This document shows positions 55,894-64,000 of a stretch of DNA of 64,000 bases, in pieces; the first letter of the stretch is position 1; every line of letters begins with the position of its first letter. Source of the stretch: an uncultured Algibacter sp. (GTDB taxonomy: Bacteria > Bacteroidota > Bacteroidia > Flavobacteriales > Flavobacteriaceae); the NCBI RefSeq assembly GCF_947487575.1, contig NZ_CANKXG010000005.1, positions 124,001 to 188,000 of the forward strand, in the 5' to 3' direction. Below the pieces are notes generated by a model that searched no databases, had not been told where the DNA came from, and worked only from the letters and a program-made list of their open reading frames with translations. A program made the position numbers and the translations under genes.

Positions 55894-58296
55894 CTATGTG
55901 TTATATATGTTTTTTTCAACATGTTTAGCTATATTTTCTATATAAGGAGAATCAAAAAGTTCATGGTGTTTTCCAGTGGTATAAATTACTTTAACATCAC
56001 CATTTGTTATACTTTTCCAAGATTTAATATATATGGGATTTAATTTCTTGTCGGCTTTTTCGGTTAAAATTAATAACACATCATCTGTATGCTTTTTATT
56101 CCAGCTATATTTTATATAAATTTTAATTAAGTTTTGCTTAATTTTATCAAGGTTCTTTTTACCTTCATTTGCAAATAATTTAATTACCGTAGGTTCAATA
56201 TAGCGCTCGTAATTATTTGAAACCATTAATTTAACAGCATTTATAGGGTTTTTTATAAAACGATTCAAAAAGCCACTTAGTCTCATTTTTATTCTATCAG
56301 GACTTGTGAAATCTTCTTGTTTTATAATGCTATCAATTACAATCAAATTTGTTTCTTCTCCTTCGGCTTTAAAAATGTTTGCTATTTCAATTCCCACGGC
56401 AGGACTAAAACAGTAGGTTAATAAATTATATGGCCCTTCTGGCTGTACGGCTTTTATTTCACTTGCATAATCTATTGCCATATTTTCAATACTAGAATGC
56501 ATTTTTTCTTTACTATTCAAACCAGCAGGTTGTAATGCATAAACAGGAATGTTCTTGTTTAATGTATTTACTAATGGATTGAAAAATAGAACATAACCAC
56601 CACCGCCATGTATGCAAAACAAAGGCGTACTACTACCTGTTGATTTAATGGGGACTATATATTTCCATGTTTTTGTGCCATCATCAGCTAATAAATAATT
56701 TGAAAGTTTGGCAATAGTTGGATATTCTAAAAGAATGGTAGCAGGTAACTTAGTTTTAAATTTACTGTTAATTATAGAAAACATTTTTATTGCTAAAAGT
56801 GATTTACCACCAATTTCAAAAAAATTATCATTAACGCCTATTTGGGAAATGTCTAGTATACTTTCCCAAATTTGTGTTATAGCAAGTTCCGTTTTGTTTT
56901 TTGGAGCTTTATAAGTTGTTACATCAATTGTATTTGCATCATTAATATTATTACTAGTCTGCGCTTTGGGTGGTAATATTTTTTTATTTAACTCAGAGTA
57001 ATTTATAACCTGATCTGTTGTAATTAATTTAATGATGGATTTTAAAGTTTCAATAATCCAATTTACCGATTTTTGATTAATATGTTTACTTAGAGTAGAG
57101 AGTATGAATTTAGTTTCACTACTAGGAAGAATAGCTAGAGTAATAGGGTATGTCGAGGTTAAACCGCTTTTAACGTTTGATACTTGTAGTACAGATTCTT
57201 CAGTGTTTGGGGTTGGATAATTTTCAAAAACCAATAAACTATCAAAAAGTATAGAATTATCTGACCAGTTTATATATGAATAGAGTTTGTCTAAACTTAA
57301 ATACTCATATTTCCTAGCTTCAAAATGAAATTTTTGCATGGTTTGGAACCAATCCGAAAAGTTTAAATCTTCATCAATTTCTCCCCGAATAGGTTGTACA
57401 TTCATAAACATACCTGTTAACAAATCTATATTTGGAAAATCTCCAGATCTTCCTGAAACTGTAGTTCCATGTATAACATCATTTGTATTAAAATATTTTG
57501 CAATAACTAGTGACCAAATACTTTGTATTAATGTGTTAAAAGTAATTTTGTTTTTTTTGCAATATGATTTTATTCGAATTGTTGCGTCCTCATTTAAAGT
57601 AAACGAATTCACAAGAGTAACGTCTTCTTGGAGATTGACTTTTTTTTGATTACTAAAAAGTGTTGCGTTCTTATAATTTTTTAGATAACTATTCCAAAAA
57701 ATTTTTGCATTTTCTTGCGGTAGGTTGTTCTTCCAATTTAAATACGCTTTGTAATTAGGTAACGTTTCAAGTTGAGGAGGTTCATTATGGTATATGGCAC
57801 TATAGGTTTTAAATAAGTCTTTTAATATAATACCTCCAGACCATCCATCAAGTAAAATATGATGCATAGGCCATAAAAGTTTATGTTGATTATCTGAAAA
57901 TTTAATAACTATAATTCTTAATAAAGCTCCATGTTCTAGTTTGGCACCAATTTTTAAAGTTGATTGTTTTAAACCTTCCCAATCTGAGTTTTTTTTAGTT
58001 TCAGATAACTTTGACCAATCTAAATATTCTACTTCTATGTGTTTAGTTTTATGAATTACATGAAGTGATTTTTCTAAGTTTTTCCAGTGTACAGTAGAGC
58101 GTATAACACTATGCCGTTTTATAATATAAGCACAAGCTTCCTTAAATGTTGCCAATCTAAAGTCACCTTTTAAATTACATTCTGTGTTTAAAAAACCTTG
58201 GTCAAGTTTACTTGAAAGATGATGAAGTAGTAACCCTTGTTGCATATAACTTAAAGGGTATATAGCTTCAACTGTCGATTTTGATTTATTTTCCAT
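55894..58296 (-). CDS. Terminal NRPS: C-PCP-TE with cysteine thioesterase
   Basis: An 800-residue synthetase. Residues about 8-430 are a condensation domain with an intact active site HHILLDGW (145-152). Residues 465-540 are a carrier domain with the attachment serine in EIGGKSL (Ser499). Residues 548-795 are a type I thioesterase: the nucleophile elbow reads TYCFSP (Cys629) instead of the usual GYSFGG, with Asp655 and a His pair (777-778) completing a triad. There is no adenylation domain, so the carrier must be loaded in trans or by an upstream synthetase. Cysteine thioesterases are known in beta-lactone and beta-lactam forming NRPSs. It is followed by the PPTase. Confidence 0.92.
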   Translation of the reverse strand: MENKSKSTVEAIYPLSYMQQGLLLHHLSSKLDQGFLNTECNLKGDFRLATFKEACAYIIKRHSVIRSTVHWKNLEKSLHVIHKTKHIEVEYLDWSKLSETKKNSDWEGLKQSTLKIGAKLEHGALLRIIVIKFSDNQHKLLWPMHHILLDGWSGGIILKDLFKTYSAIYHNEPPQLETLPNYKAYLNWKNNLPQENAKIFWNSYLKNYKNATLFSNQKKVNLQEDVTLVNSFTLNEDATIRIKSYCKKNKITFNTLIQSIWSLVIAKYFNTNDVIHGTTVSGRSGDFPNIDLLTGMFMNVQPIRGEIDEDLNFSDWFQTMQKFHFEARKYEYLSLDKLYSYINWSDNSILFDSLLVFENYPTPNTEESVLQVSNVKSGLTSTYPITLAILPSSETKFILSTLSKHINQKSVNWIIETLKSIIKLITTDQVINYSELNKKILPPKAQTSNNINDANTIDVTTYKAPKNKTELAITQIWESILDISQIGVNDNFFEIGGKSLLAIKMFSIINSKFKTKLPATILLEYPTIAKLSNYLLADDGTKTWKYIVPIKSTGSSTPLFCIHGGGGYVLFFNPLVNTLNKNIPVYALQPAGLNSKEKMHSSIENMAIDYASEIKAVQPEGPYNLLTYCFSPAVGIEIANIFKAEGEETNLIVIDSIIKQEDFTSPDRIKMRLSGFLNRFIKNPINAVKLMVSNNYERYIEPTVIKLFANEGKKNLDKIKQNLIKIYIKYSWNKKHTDDVLLILTEKADKKLNPIYIKSWKSITNGDVKVIYTTGKHHELFDSPYIENIAKHVEKNIYNT

Positions 58297-58316
58297 AGAT
58301 TGTTAAAACGGCAAAA

Positions 58317-60317
58317 TTAAAATTGACCCAAAAGGTTATCTAAATCGTCTTGATTAAGATTGGCTTCAGGAAAATCTGATGGCGTATATGAAACGTCATT
58401 TTGAGTTATACAATAATCAATAGTAGCTTTTAAATTTTGAATAAATTTGTCTGCTACTATTTTCGCTGTTTCTTCCTTGTAAAGGTCTTTGGTAAAACTC
58501 CAATTCACCAATAAATTATCATTTATAATTTGAGCGTTAATTTCTATAGCATAATTACGTTCGCTAAGAGGAGCTCTTGTTGGCGATTCTAAAAAATTAA
58601 AACTAAATGCTTTATTTTTACTTTCAGTATTTGATTTACCAAGATAGTTAAATACCACTTTGGGTTGCAATTGATTAAGTATTGAAGTATTTTCATCTGA
58701 AAGATACTTTAAAATTCCAAATCCTAATCCGTTATTAGGTATTGCTCTGAGTTTTTCTTTAATAAACTTAATATGATTCCCAATATCTGTAGAATTATTA
58801 TATCCAAGTAAAATAGGAAAAAAGGATGTAAACCAACCTACAGTACTTGAAACATCTAAACTTAGATTGTCAACATTTCTACCCTGCCTTTCCAAGCCCA
58901 GCAATACCTTTTCTAAACTACCCCATTCGCACAATGTTGAAATTATTGTAGCAATTAATAAGTCTTCAACTTTTGTGTTATATGGCTCGTTAGCTTTAAA
59001 TACTAGGTTATTGGTATACTCACTATCTAACTTTGAAGTGTGCGAAATAATTGAGTTTTCATAGAATGTTTTTGCATTTGAAACCAAATCTGTTGGAAAT
59101 TCTATATTATCACTAATTTGAGATGTCCAATAGTTGAGTTCATCTGATATAAGATTCTTATCAATACGTTTTTCTAAATAATCGGACCAATCTTTTATCG
59201 TTCCTGTTTTGTTATTTCCTGTATCTATAATGAAATTCTCAGATTTGTTTTTAATAATCTGTGCAATTTCGTTTGTTATAATATTCCAAGAAACTAAATC
59301 AACAATTAAGTGGTGCCCAATTAATATTATTTTGTTTGATTGTATATGATTACAATCAAAAAATATCATTTTAAATAAATTACCTTCTGATAGTTTTGCC
59401 CTTTCCTGTAGTTTTAATAAAATATCCTTTATTTTTTTGTCTTGTGCATCAATTGTATCCACATTATCTAAATTATAATGATAGAAGCTTTCAATGGCGT
59501 CTGAAGATTTAATTAATGCTTGCCAATTATTATTTTCTTGCTTAAAACTAAGTCTTAATGCTTCATGATTAGTAATTATTTGTTTTGAGATTGTTTCAAA
59601 TGTTTTACTATCAACATCACTTATGTTTTGCAATTCAACAACTTGATTCCAAAAATGAGGTGCATTTTTATGAGTTTCAAAGAACCAATGTTGAACGGGT
59701 GTTAAAGGTGTTTCTCCTTCAAGTACTTTATTGTTAGTATTATTTAAATTTGCATCAGCCAAAGTGCTTGCAAACAAAGCAAGTTCTCCAATGGTTTGAT
59801 TTTCGAATAGCTGATTTGCTTTTAAATGAACACCTTCTTTTCTTGCTTTTGCAACAATTTGAATACTTAAAATGGAGTCTCCTCCAATTTCGAAAAAATT
59901 ATCATTTGTACTAATTGGAGAGAAGCCTAAAACCTCTTCCCAAATTTGAACTAGTTTAGTTTCTATATCGTTTTTAGGATTAACAATACCATTTTTGTTT
60001 GCTTCAGAAAAAGACGCTTGGTCTTTAGTTTTTAGCAATCCTTTTTTATCAACCTTTCCATTAGGCAACAATGGTATGTCTTTCAAAACATTTATAGTTG
60101 AAGGAATCATATAATCTGGAAGTTTAGCCCTTAAATAGGTTTTTAAATCGTCCTTATCTAAATAAGAATCTCCCTTAACATAAGCTACAATCTTTTTTTG
60201 CGTAGTAGAGTTAGATATTTGAATATTAGTATGCAACTCTTTAACCTTAATAGCTAGTAGTTGCCTTTCATTATCAGAAAGTTGCTCAAGTTTATGTCTT
60301 AAATTGTCTTTTGTCAT
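58317..60317 (-). CDS. NRPS with adenylation C-terminal end, PCP and epimerization domain
   Basis: A 666-residue synthetase. Residues 1-30 are a helical leader. Residues about 40-95 are only the last subdomain of an adenylation domain, including KKIVAYVKGD and the A10 motif PNGKVDKKGL with the catalytic lysine (Lys88). The carrier domain has EIGGDSI (Ser148), the GGDS form typical before epimerization. Residues about 200-640 are an epimerization domain: HHLIVDLVSW (335-344), ERQGR (476-480, usually EGHGR), VGWFTSFFP (493-501) and VVFNYLG. The missing A core 1-8 is encoded two genes upstream. Its ATG overlaps the methyltransferase stop by 4 nt (ATGA). Confidence 0.93.
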   Translation of the reverse strand: MTKDNLRHKLEQLSDNERQLLAIKVKELHTNIQISNSTTQKKIVAYVKGDSYLDKDDLKTYLRAKLPDYMIPSTINVLKDIPLLPNGKVDKKGLLKTKDQASFSEANKNGIVNPKNDIETKLVQIWEEVLGFSPISTNDNFFEIGGDSILSIQIVAKARKEGVHLKANQLFENQTIGELALFASTLADANLNNTNNKVLEGETPLTPVQHWFFETHKNAPHFWNQVVELQNISDVDSKTFETISKQIITNHEALRLSFKQENNNWQALIKSSDAIESFYHYNLDNVDTIDAQDKKIKDILLKLQERAKLSEGNLFKMIFFDCNHIQSNKIILIGHHLIVDLVSWNIITNEIAQIIKNKSENFIIDTGNNKTGTIKDWSDYLEKRIDKNLISDELNYWTSQISDNIEFPTDLVSNAKTFYENSIISHTSKLDSEYTNNLVFKANEPYNTKVEDLLIATIISTLCEWGSLEKVLLGLERQGRNVDNLSLDVSSTVGWFTSFFPILLGYNNSTDIGNHIKFIKEKLRAIPNNGLGFGILKYLSDENTSILNQLQPKVVFNYLGKSNTESKNKAFSFNFLESPTRAPLSERNYAIEINAQIINDNLLVNWSFTKDLYKEETAKIVADKFIQNLKATIDYCITQNDVSYTPSDFPEANLNQDDLDNLLGQF

Positions 60318-61105
60318 TTTATTGCTTTAATTACAACAATAGAGTTTGCCCACCAAGTATCTAAAACGTCCTCAGGCATTTCTAGGTCAATTACTTTTAT
60401 ACTAAACGATGAGAAGTGTTTTAAAATTAAATGCTGGTGTTCTCTACTTAAAGAGTCAATTTCATTTGAAAAATAAGTAAATGATCCTCCTGGTTTTAAA
60501 TGTTTTGATGCGTGTTCAAAAAAGTGTTCAGCAAACGTAATACTGCCGTTAACATATTGCATATACTCATCATCGTTTAATGGGTAAGTATGAAATAATA
60601 TACCATCAAATAAATCAACAGATTCAATTGTGTTTTGCCATAAGCCATGAACCAGTTTTAAGTTTTTGTCTGAGTGCTTATTCTTAAAATCTTCGTAATA
60701 TGTTTTTATAACGTCATCATTACATTCAATTGCAGTATAAGATGCTATTGGGTATTGCATTATCATTTCAGCAGAAATACCGCGTCCAAAACCTATTTCT
60801 AAAATATCACCTCCATCTTCAGCAATAGTTTTTGCCATTTCTTTCATTAATGGAATTTGCCAATCTTCCATAATTTCTTGGTCGCCCATTACTTTTTGCT
60901 CTCTATCTACTTTTGATGCATGAACAGTAGCGCCAGGCACAAATTCTTTTGCTTGTTTATTTAAAATATTTAAATCACCAGCAAATTCTTTGAGTGCACG
61001 GTTTACAATGGCATTTCTCTGAGCATCTTTTGGTGGATTTATAAAATTTTCGTCATTTATTGTCACAACTACTTCAAATGCACTGGATCGTTTTATTTTC
61101 CTCAT
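60314..61105 (-). CDS. GAMT-like methyltransferase placed inside a split adenylation domain
   Basis: A 263-residue SAM-dependent methyltransferase, closest by pattern to guanidinoacetate N-methyltransferase: MEDWQIPLM, LEIGFGRG (SAM motif, 102-109), IECND (126-130), HGLW and GILFHTYPL. The first 70 residues are unlike GAMT. At the two positions where GAMT has guanidine-binding acids (MERWE and ILYDTYPL) this protein has Gln83 and His172, so its acceptor is probably different. It lies exactly between the gene for A1-A8 and the gene for A10, with an ATG 3 nt after the upstream stop and an ATGA overlap downstream. It probably methylates the amino acid on the carrier, or the free amino acid. Confidence 0.9.
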   Translation of the reverse strand: MRKIKRSSAFEVVVTINDENFINPPKDAQRNAIVNRALKEFAGDLNILNKQAKEFVPGATVHASKVDREQKVMGDQEIMEDWQIPLMKEMAKTIAEDGGDILEIGFGRGISAEMIMQYPIASYTAIECNDDVIKTYYEDFKNKHSDKNLKLVHGLWQNTIESVDLFDGILFHTYPLNDDEYMQYVNGSITFAEHFFEHASKHLKPGGSFTYFSNEIDSLSREHQHLILKHFSSFSIKVIDLEMPEDVLDTWWANSIVVIKAIK

Positions 61106-61108
61106 GGT

Positions 61109-64000
61109 TTATGCTTCTAGTTGGTTAAGAAGGTATTTCTTTTGATTGTTGTTTAACGTTTGAATAGAAGAGATAATAGAATCTACGTCTTGCCCTTCCA
61201 TTTTTCCTAAAATTTCTATTAAAGTTTCTAAATTATATATTTCCTTATCTGTATAAGAAATAAAGTTAGATGTATCAGTTTCAACAAGAACATAAGCATC
61301 AAGGATCTTTTCATTATAATTTTTAATAACTTTTTCTATTTCATTTAATTCTACTCTGTAACCTCTAATTTTTATTTGTTGATCCGCTCTTCCTAAAAAT
61401 TCAATAGTGTTATCGTGTCTTAGTTTTCCTAAATCACCAGTTTTATATATTTTTTTTGAGTTATTGAAAGGGTTGTTTATAAATGCATTTTTATTTAAGT
61501 CTGGCCTATTAATATACCCTTTGGTAAGCCCAACGCCACCTATGTAAATTTCTCCTACACTTCCAATAGGTACTAAGTTAAGTTTTTCATCTAATAAATA
61601 AATTTCTGCATTTGCAACAGGTTTACCTATAGGAACGTTAATGTTGTTACTATTTTCTTTAACAATTTTGTGTGCAATACACCATACACTTGCTTCCGTA
61701 GGACCGTATTCATTATATAAACTTGCATTTGGTAGTTTTTCAAAATGATTTTCACAAAGTGAATTGTTACATGCTTCACCAGCTACGATTACCGTTTTTA
61801 AACTATTCAGTTTTTTACAATCAATATATTGAAGCATTAACTTGTATAATGAAGGTAGCATTAGTGTATGACTAATAGACTGCTTTTTTACGAGATTGCC
61901 TATTTTTTCAATATCTTGTTCAATGCGTTTCTCTGCAATTACTAGATTTCCGCCAGTACAAAGTGTCCAGAAAATTCCAGCTTTCGAACTGTCAAATGAA
62001 ATAGAAGACATTAACAGAAAGGCTGTTGGTTTTTCATTATAGAAATCTAACCGCCCTCCAGTAGAGTTTATGATGTTTTTATGAGTAATTGGGACTCCTT
62101 TTGGTTGCCCTGTACTTCCAGAAGTGTAAATAATATAAGCTAGATTTGAGGGTTTTGATACTGAAACATTTGTAATATTAGAACCTGGTGTATAATCTAA
62201 ACTATCAATCTGTATTTGATTTAGAGCATTATCTAAAAATAAACTAGCCACATTTTGTTTGTTAACAATGGTTTTAACCTGTGCATCTTTAAGCATAAAA
62301 TCAATGCGCTCTTTAGGATAATCAGGGTCTATTGGTAAATAGGCACAACCCGTTTTTAAAATGGCTAACATGCCAATAATCATATCAACAGATCTATCAA
62401 TACACAAGCCAATAACTTCGTTGTCACTTTTAATATATTCTGCTAAATTATGTGCTACTACATTTGCTTTTTTATTTAGCTGTTTGTACGTTATTGTAGT
62501 ATCCTTATATGTTACAGCTATAGTTTCAGGATTAGATTTAGAAATATTTTCAATTATTTCATGTATGCCAGAGTATTCAGAAAAATGATTTTTAGTCTTT
62601 TCTTTTTGTCCTAATAGAAATTTTTTCTCATGGGAAGGAAGCATGGGTAACTCAACAATATTTTCGTTTGGATTAGCAACTATACCTTCTAAAAGTGTTT
62701 TGAAATAGCCTTGAAAACGTTCAACTGTAGATTCATGAAATAAATCGCTGGCATACTCAAATGTTGATGAAAGTATTCCATTTTCTTCAGCTACATAAAT
62801 CGTTAAATCAAATTTTGAGACTTTTAAATCAAACCATGTATGTGATAAATTTAGGTTTTCCCCAAAAGAGGGGTTTTCTGGAACTGAATGGTATAAGAAC
62901 ATCACTTGAAAAAATGGGTTTATCGCTAAAGAACGATCTACCTTTAATTCTCGAACCAAATAATCAAAATGAATATCTTTATTTTTAAAAGCTTCTAAGT
63001 GGTTTTTCTTAACATGATTTAGTAACTCTGTAAAAGACATATCATCATTGAGGACAGTTCTTAAAACCATAGTGTCATTAAAAAAGCCAATTAGCTTTTC
63101 AAGTTCTTTTGAGTCTCTATTGGTTACTGGTGTACCTATTAAAATATCCTTCTGTCCACTATATCTGTACAAGAAAATGTAATATACAGAAAGCATTAAG
63201 TTGAAGGGCGTAGTTTCTAATTGTGTTGCTAAATCTAAAATTTTAGTTGAAAATTCTTTACCAAAATTTTGTGTGCTAGATGCAGCGCCTTTAAAAGATG
63301 GTTGTAAGGGCTTTGTATAATCTGTTGGTAAATTTAAGTTTGGTATTTCTCCTGATAATTTTTGTTTCCAATAATCAAAATGTTCAGAGTTAATGGCTTT
63401 TTTATTTAACCAATATGCATAATCTGCATACTGCATTTTAGCTTTATTATCGGATAACTCAGATATCACTGCGTTTGATTGATAATAATTTGATAATTGT
63501 TCTCTAAAAACGCGCATAGACCACTTATCTGTAACAATATGGTGTAATGTTATTTGAAGAATGTGTTTTACAGGGTTTATCTTTATCAAAGAAGCTCTAA
63601 CTAATGGACTCCTCTCTAAATTAAAATATTTAAAGGCATCTGCTTCCATGACCTTTAAAGATTTTTTTTCAGAATCCATTTTATTTAAAGAACTTAAATC
63701 ATGTACAGCAATGTCCATTTTGGCATTGGCATCAACTTTTTGATAAATTTCACCATCTTCAATATGAAAGGTTGTTCTTAAAATATCATGGTCGTTATAA
63801 ACACTTTGTAAAGATTCTATTAGAAGGGTTTCTTTTAATTCGCCATCAAATGTATACGTTTCAGAGTAGTTATAAAACGGATTACTGGGATACATTTGTT
63901 GTAAAAACCAAAGTCGCTTTTGCCCATACGAAAGCGGTATTTTTATACCAGTTGCTACTTTGGTAATTATATTTGTAGAGGCACCTTCTTCTTTTTTTCG
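61109..64000 (-). CDS. NRPS with C domain and adenylation core 1-8 (5' end outside window)
   Basis: A partial gene; 963 residues are visible and the frame stays open to the window edge, with the C1 motif PLSYGQKRLWFLQQMYP at the very start, so an internal ATG at 63895 is not the true start. The condensation domain has HHIVTDKWS where HHxxxDG is usual (Asp kept, Gly replaced by Lys). The adenylation part has YIIYTSGSTGQPKG (A3), NEYGPTEASVW (A5), YKTGDLGKL (A7) and A8 GRADQQIKIRGYRVELNEIE, then ends in a helical tail with no A10 lysine. That lysine is in the gene at 58317. Specificity residues read D, S, A, M, I, A, E, V, W by hand alignment; I cannot assign a substrate. Confidence 0.93.
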   Translation of the reverse strand, partial: RKKEEGASTNIITKVATGIKIPLSYGQKRLWFLQQMYPSNPFYNYSETYTFDGELKETLLIESLQSVYNDHDILRTTFHIEDGEIYQKVDANAKMDIAVHDLSSLNKMDSEKKSLKVMEADAFKYFNLERSPLVRASLIKINPVKHILQITLHHIVTDKWSMRVFREQLSNYYQSNAVISELSDNKAKMQYADYAYWLNKKAINSEHFDYWKQKLSGEIPNLNLPTDYTKPLQPSFKGAASSTQNFGKEFSTKILDLATQLETTPFNLMLSVYYIFLYRYSGQKDILIGTPVTNRDSKELEKLIGFFNDTMVLRTVLNDDMSFTELLNHVKKNHLEAFKNKDIHFDYLVRELKVDRSLAINPFFQVMFLYHSVPENPSFGENLNLSHTWFDLKVSKFDLTIYVAEENGILSSTFEYASDLFHESTVERFQGYFKTLLEGIVANPNENIVELPMLPSHEKKFLLGQKEKTKNHFSEYSGIHEIIENISKSNPETIAVTYKDTTITYKQLNKKANVVAHNLAEYIKSDNEVIGLCIDRSVDMIIGMLAILKTGCAYLPIDPDYPKERIDFMLKDAQVKTIVNKQNVASLFLDNALNQIQIDSLDYTPGSNITNVSVSKPSNLAYIIYTSGSTGQPKGVPITHKNIINSTGGRLDFYNEKPTAFLLMSSISFDSSKAGIFWTLCTGGNLVIAEKRIEQDIEKIGNLVKKQSISHTLMLPSLYKLMLQYIDCKKLNSLKTVIVAGEACNNSLCENHFEKLPNASLYNEYGPTEASVWCIAHKIVKENSNNINVPIGKPVANAEIYLLDEKLNLVPIGSVGEIYIGGVGLTKGYINRPDLNKNAFINNPFNNSKKIYKTGDLGKLRHDNTIEFLGRADQQIKIRGYRVELNEIEKVIKNYNEKILDAYVLVETDTSNFISYTDKEIYNLETLIEILGKMEGQDVDSIISSIQTLNNNQKKYLLNQLEA

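Noticed and set aside
63893-63895. ATG at 63895 as the true start of the upstream NRPS gene
   Set aside because: The frame remains open to position 64000 and the preceding residues form the conserved condensation motif C1, so the gene begins beyond the window.

Overview
The window looks like chromosomal DNA of a marine-type member of the Flavobacteriaceae (Bacteroidetes). It is AT-rich, start codons lack Shine-Dalgarno sequences, promoters carry the Bacteroidetes -7 box TAnnTTTG, and it encodes SprB-like adhesins with PorP/SprF partners, type IX secretion (T9SS) sorting domains, menaquinone genes and a cyanide-insensitive type cytochrome bd oxidase. I could not fix the genus. No rRNA, tRNA, CRISPR array, transposase or phage gene was seen.

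Layout. (1) 1-5.3 kb, peroxide defence: katG with an ankyrin partner, then on the other strand a 2-Cys peroxiredoxin, a thioredoxin and a DUF6952-like protein. Between them an orphan gene is bounded by inverted repeats like a cassette. (2) 5.4-18.6 kb, housekeeping: NhaC antiporter, a membrane hydrolase, a Cys/Met PLP enzyme divergent from an Lrp regulator, a CPBP protein, an apparently orphan histidine kinase, aldehyde dehydrogenase, an RluA-type pseudouridine synthase, panB and dnaK. (3) 18.6-22.1 kb: a lipoprotein and two tandemly duplicated secreted SGNH-like proteins with T9SS tails. (4) 22.2-31 kb: an RlmI-like methyltransferase, two divergent genes sharing a pair of near-identical palindromes, a cobalamin riboswitch in front of a LOV-like PAS protein that lacks the photoactive cysteine, an AraC/GyrI regulator and cydAB. 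(5) 31-39 kb: hotdog thioesterase, menF (with a dispersed repeat inserted in frame), menD, a DUF2853 protein, a CvfB-like S1 protein and mnmE. (6) 39-55 kb, surface/gliding region: two adhesin plus PorP/SprF pairs, one adhesin being 2724 residues, and one PorP carrying six 96-bp tandem repeats. (7) 55-64 kb, minus strand: a nonribosomal peptide synthetase (NRPS) operon that runs off the right edge.

The NRPS operon is the most unusual system. An adenylation domain ends after core motif A8 in one gene. The next gene is a methyltransferase of the guanidinoacetate methyltransferase (GAMT) type. The third gene begins with the missing adenylation end (motif A10) followed by carrier and epimerization domains. 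This is the layout of an interrupted A-MT-A domain, but split into three translationally coupled polypeptides. The last synthetase is C-PCP-TE without its own adenylation domain, and its thioesterase has cysteine instead of serine as nucleophile. A Sfp-type phosphopantetheinyl transferase closes the operon.

Several intergenic repeats are dispersed through the window, including a roughly 90-bp element in three copies whose stems co-vary.
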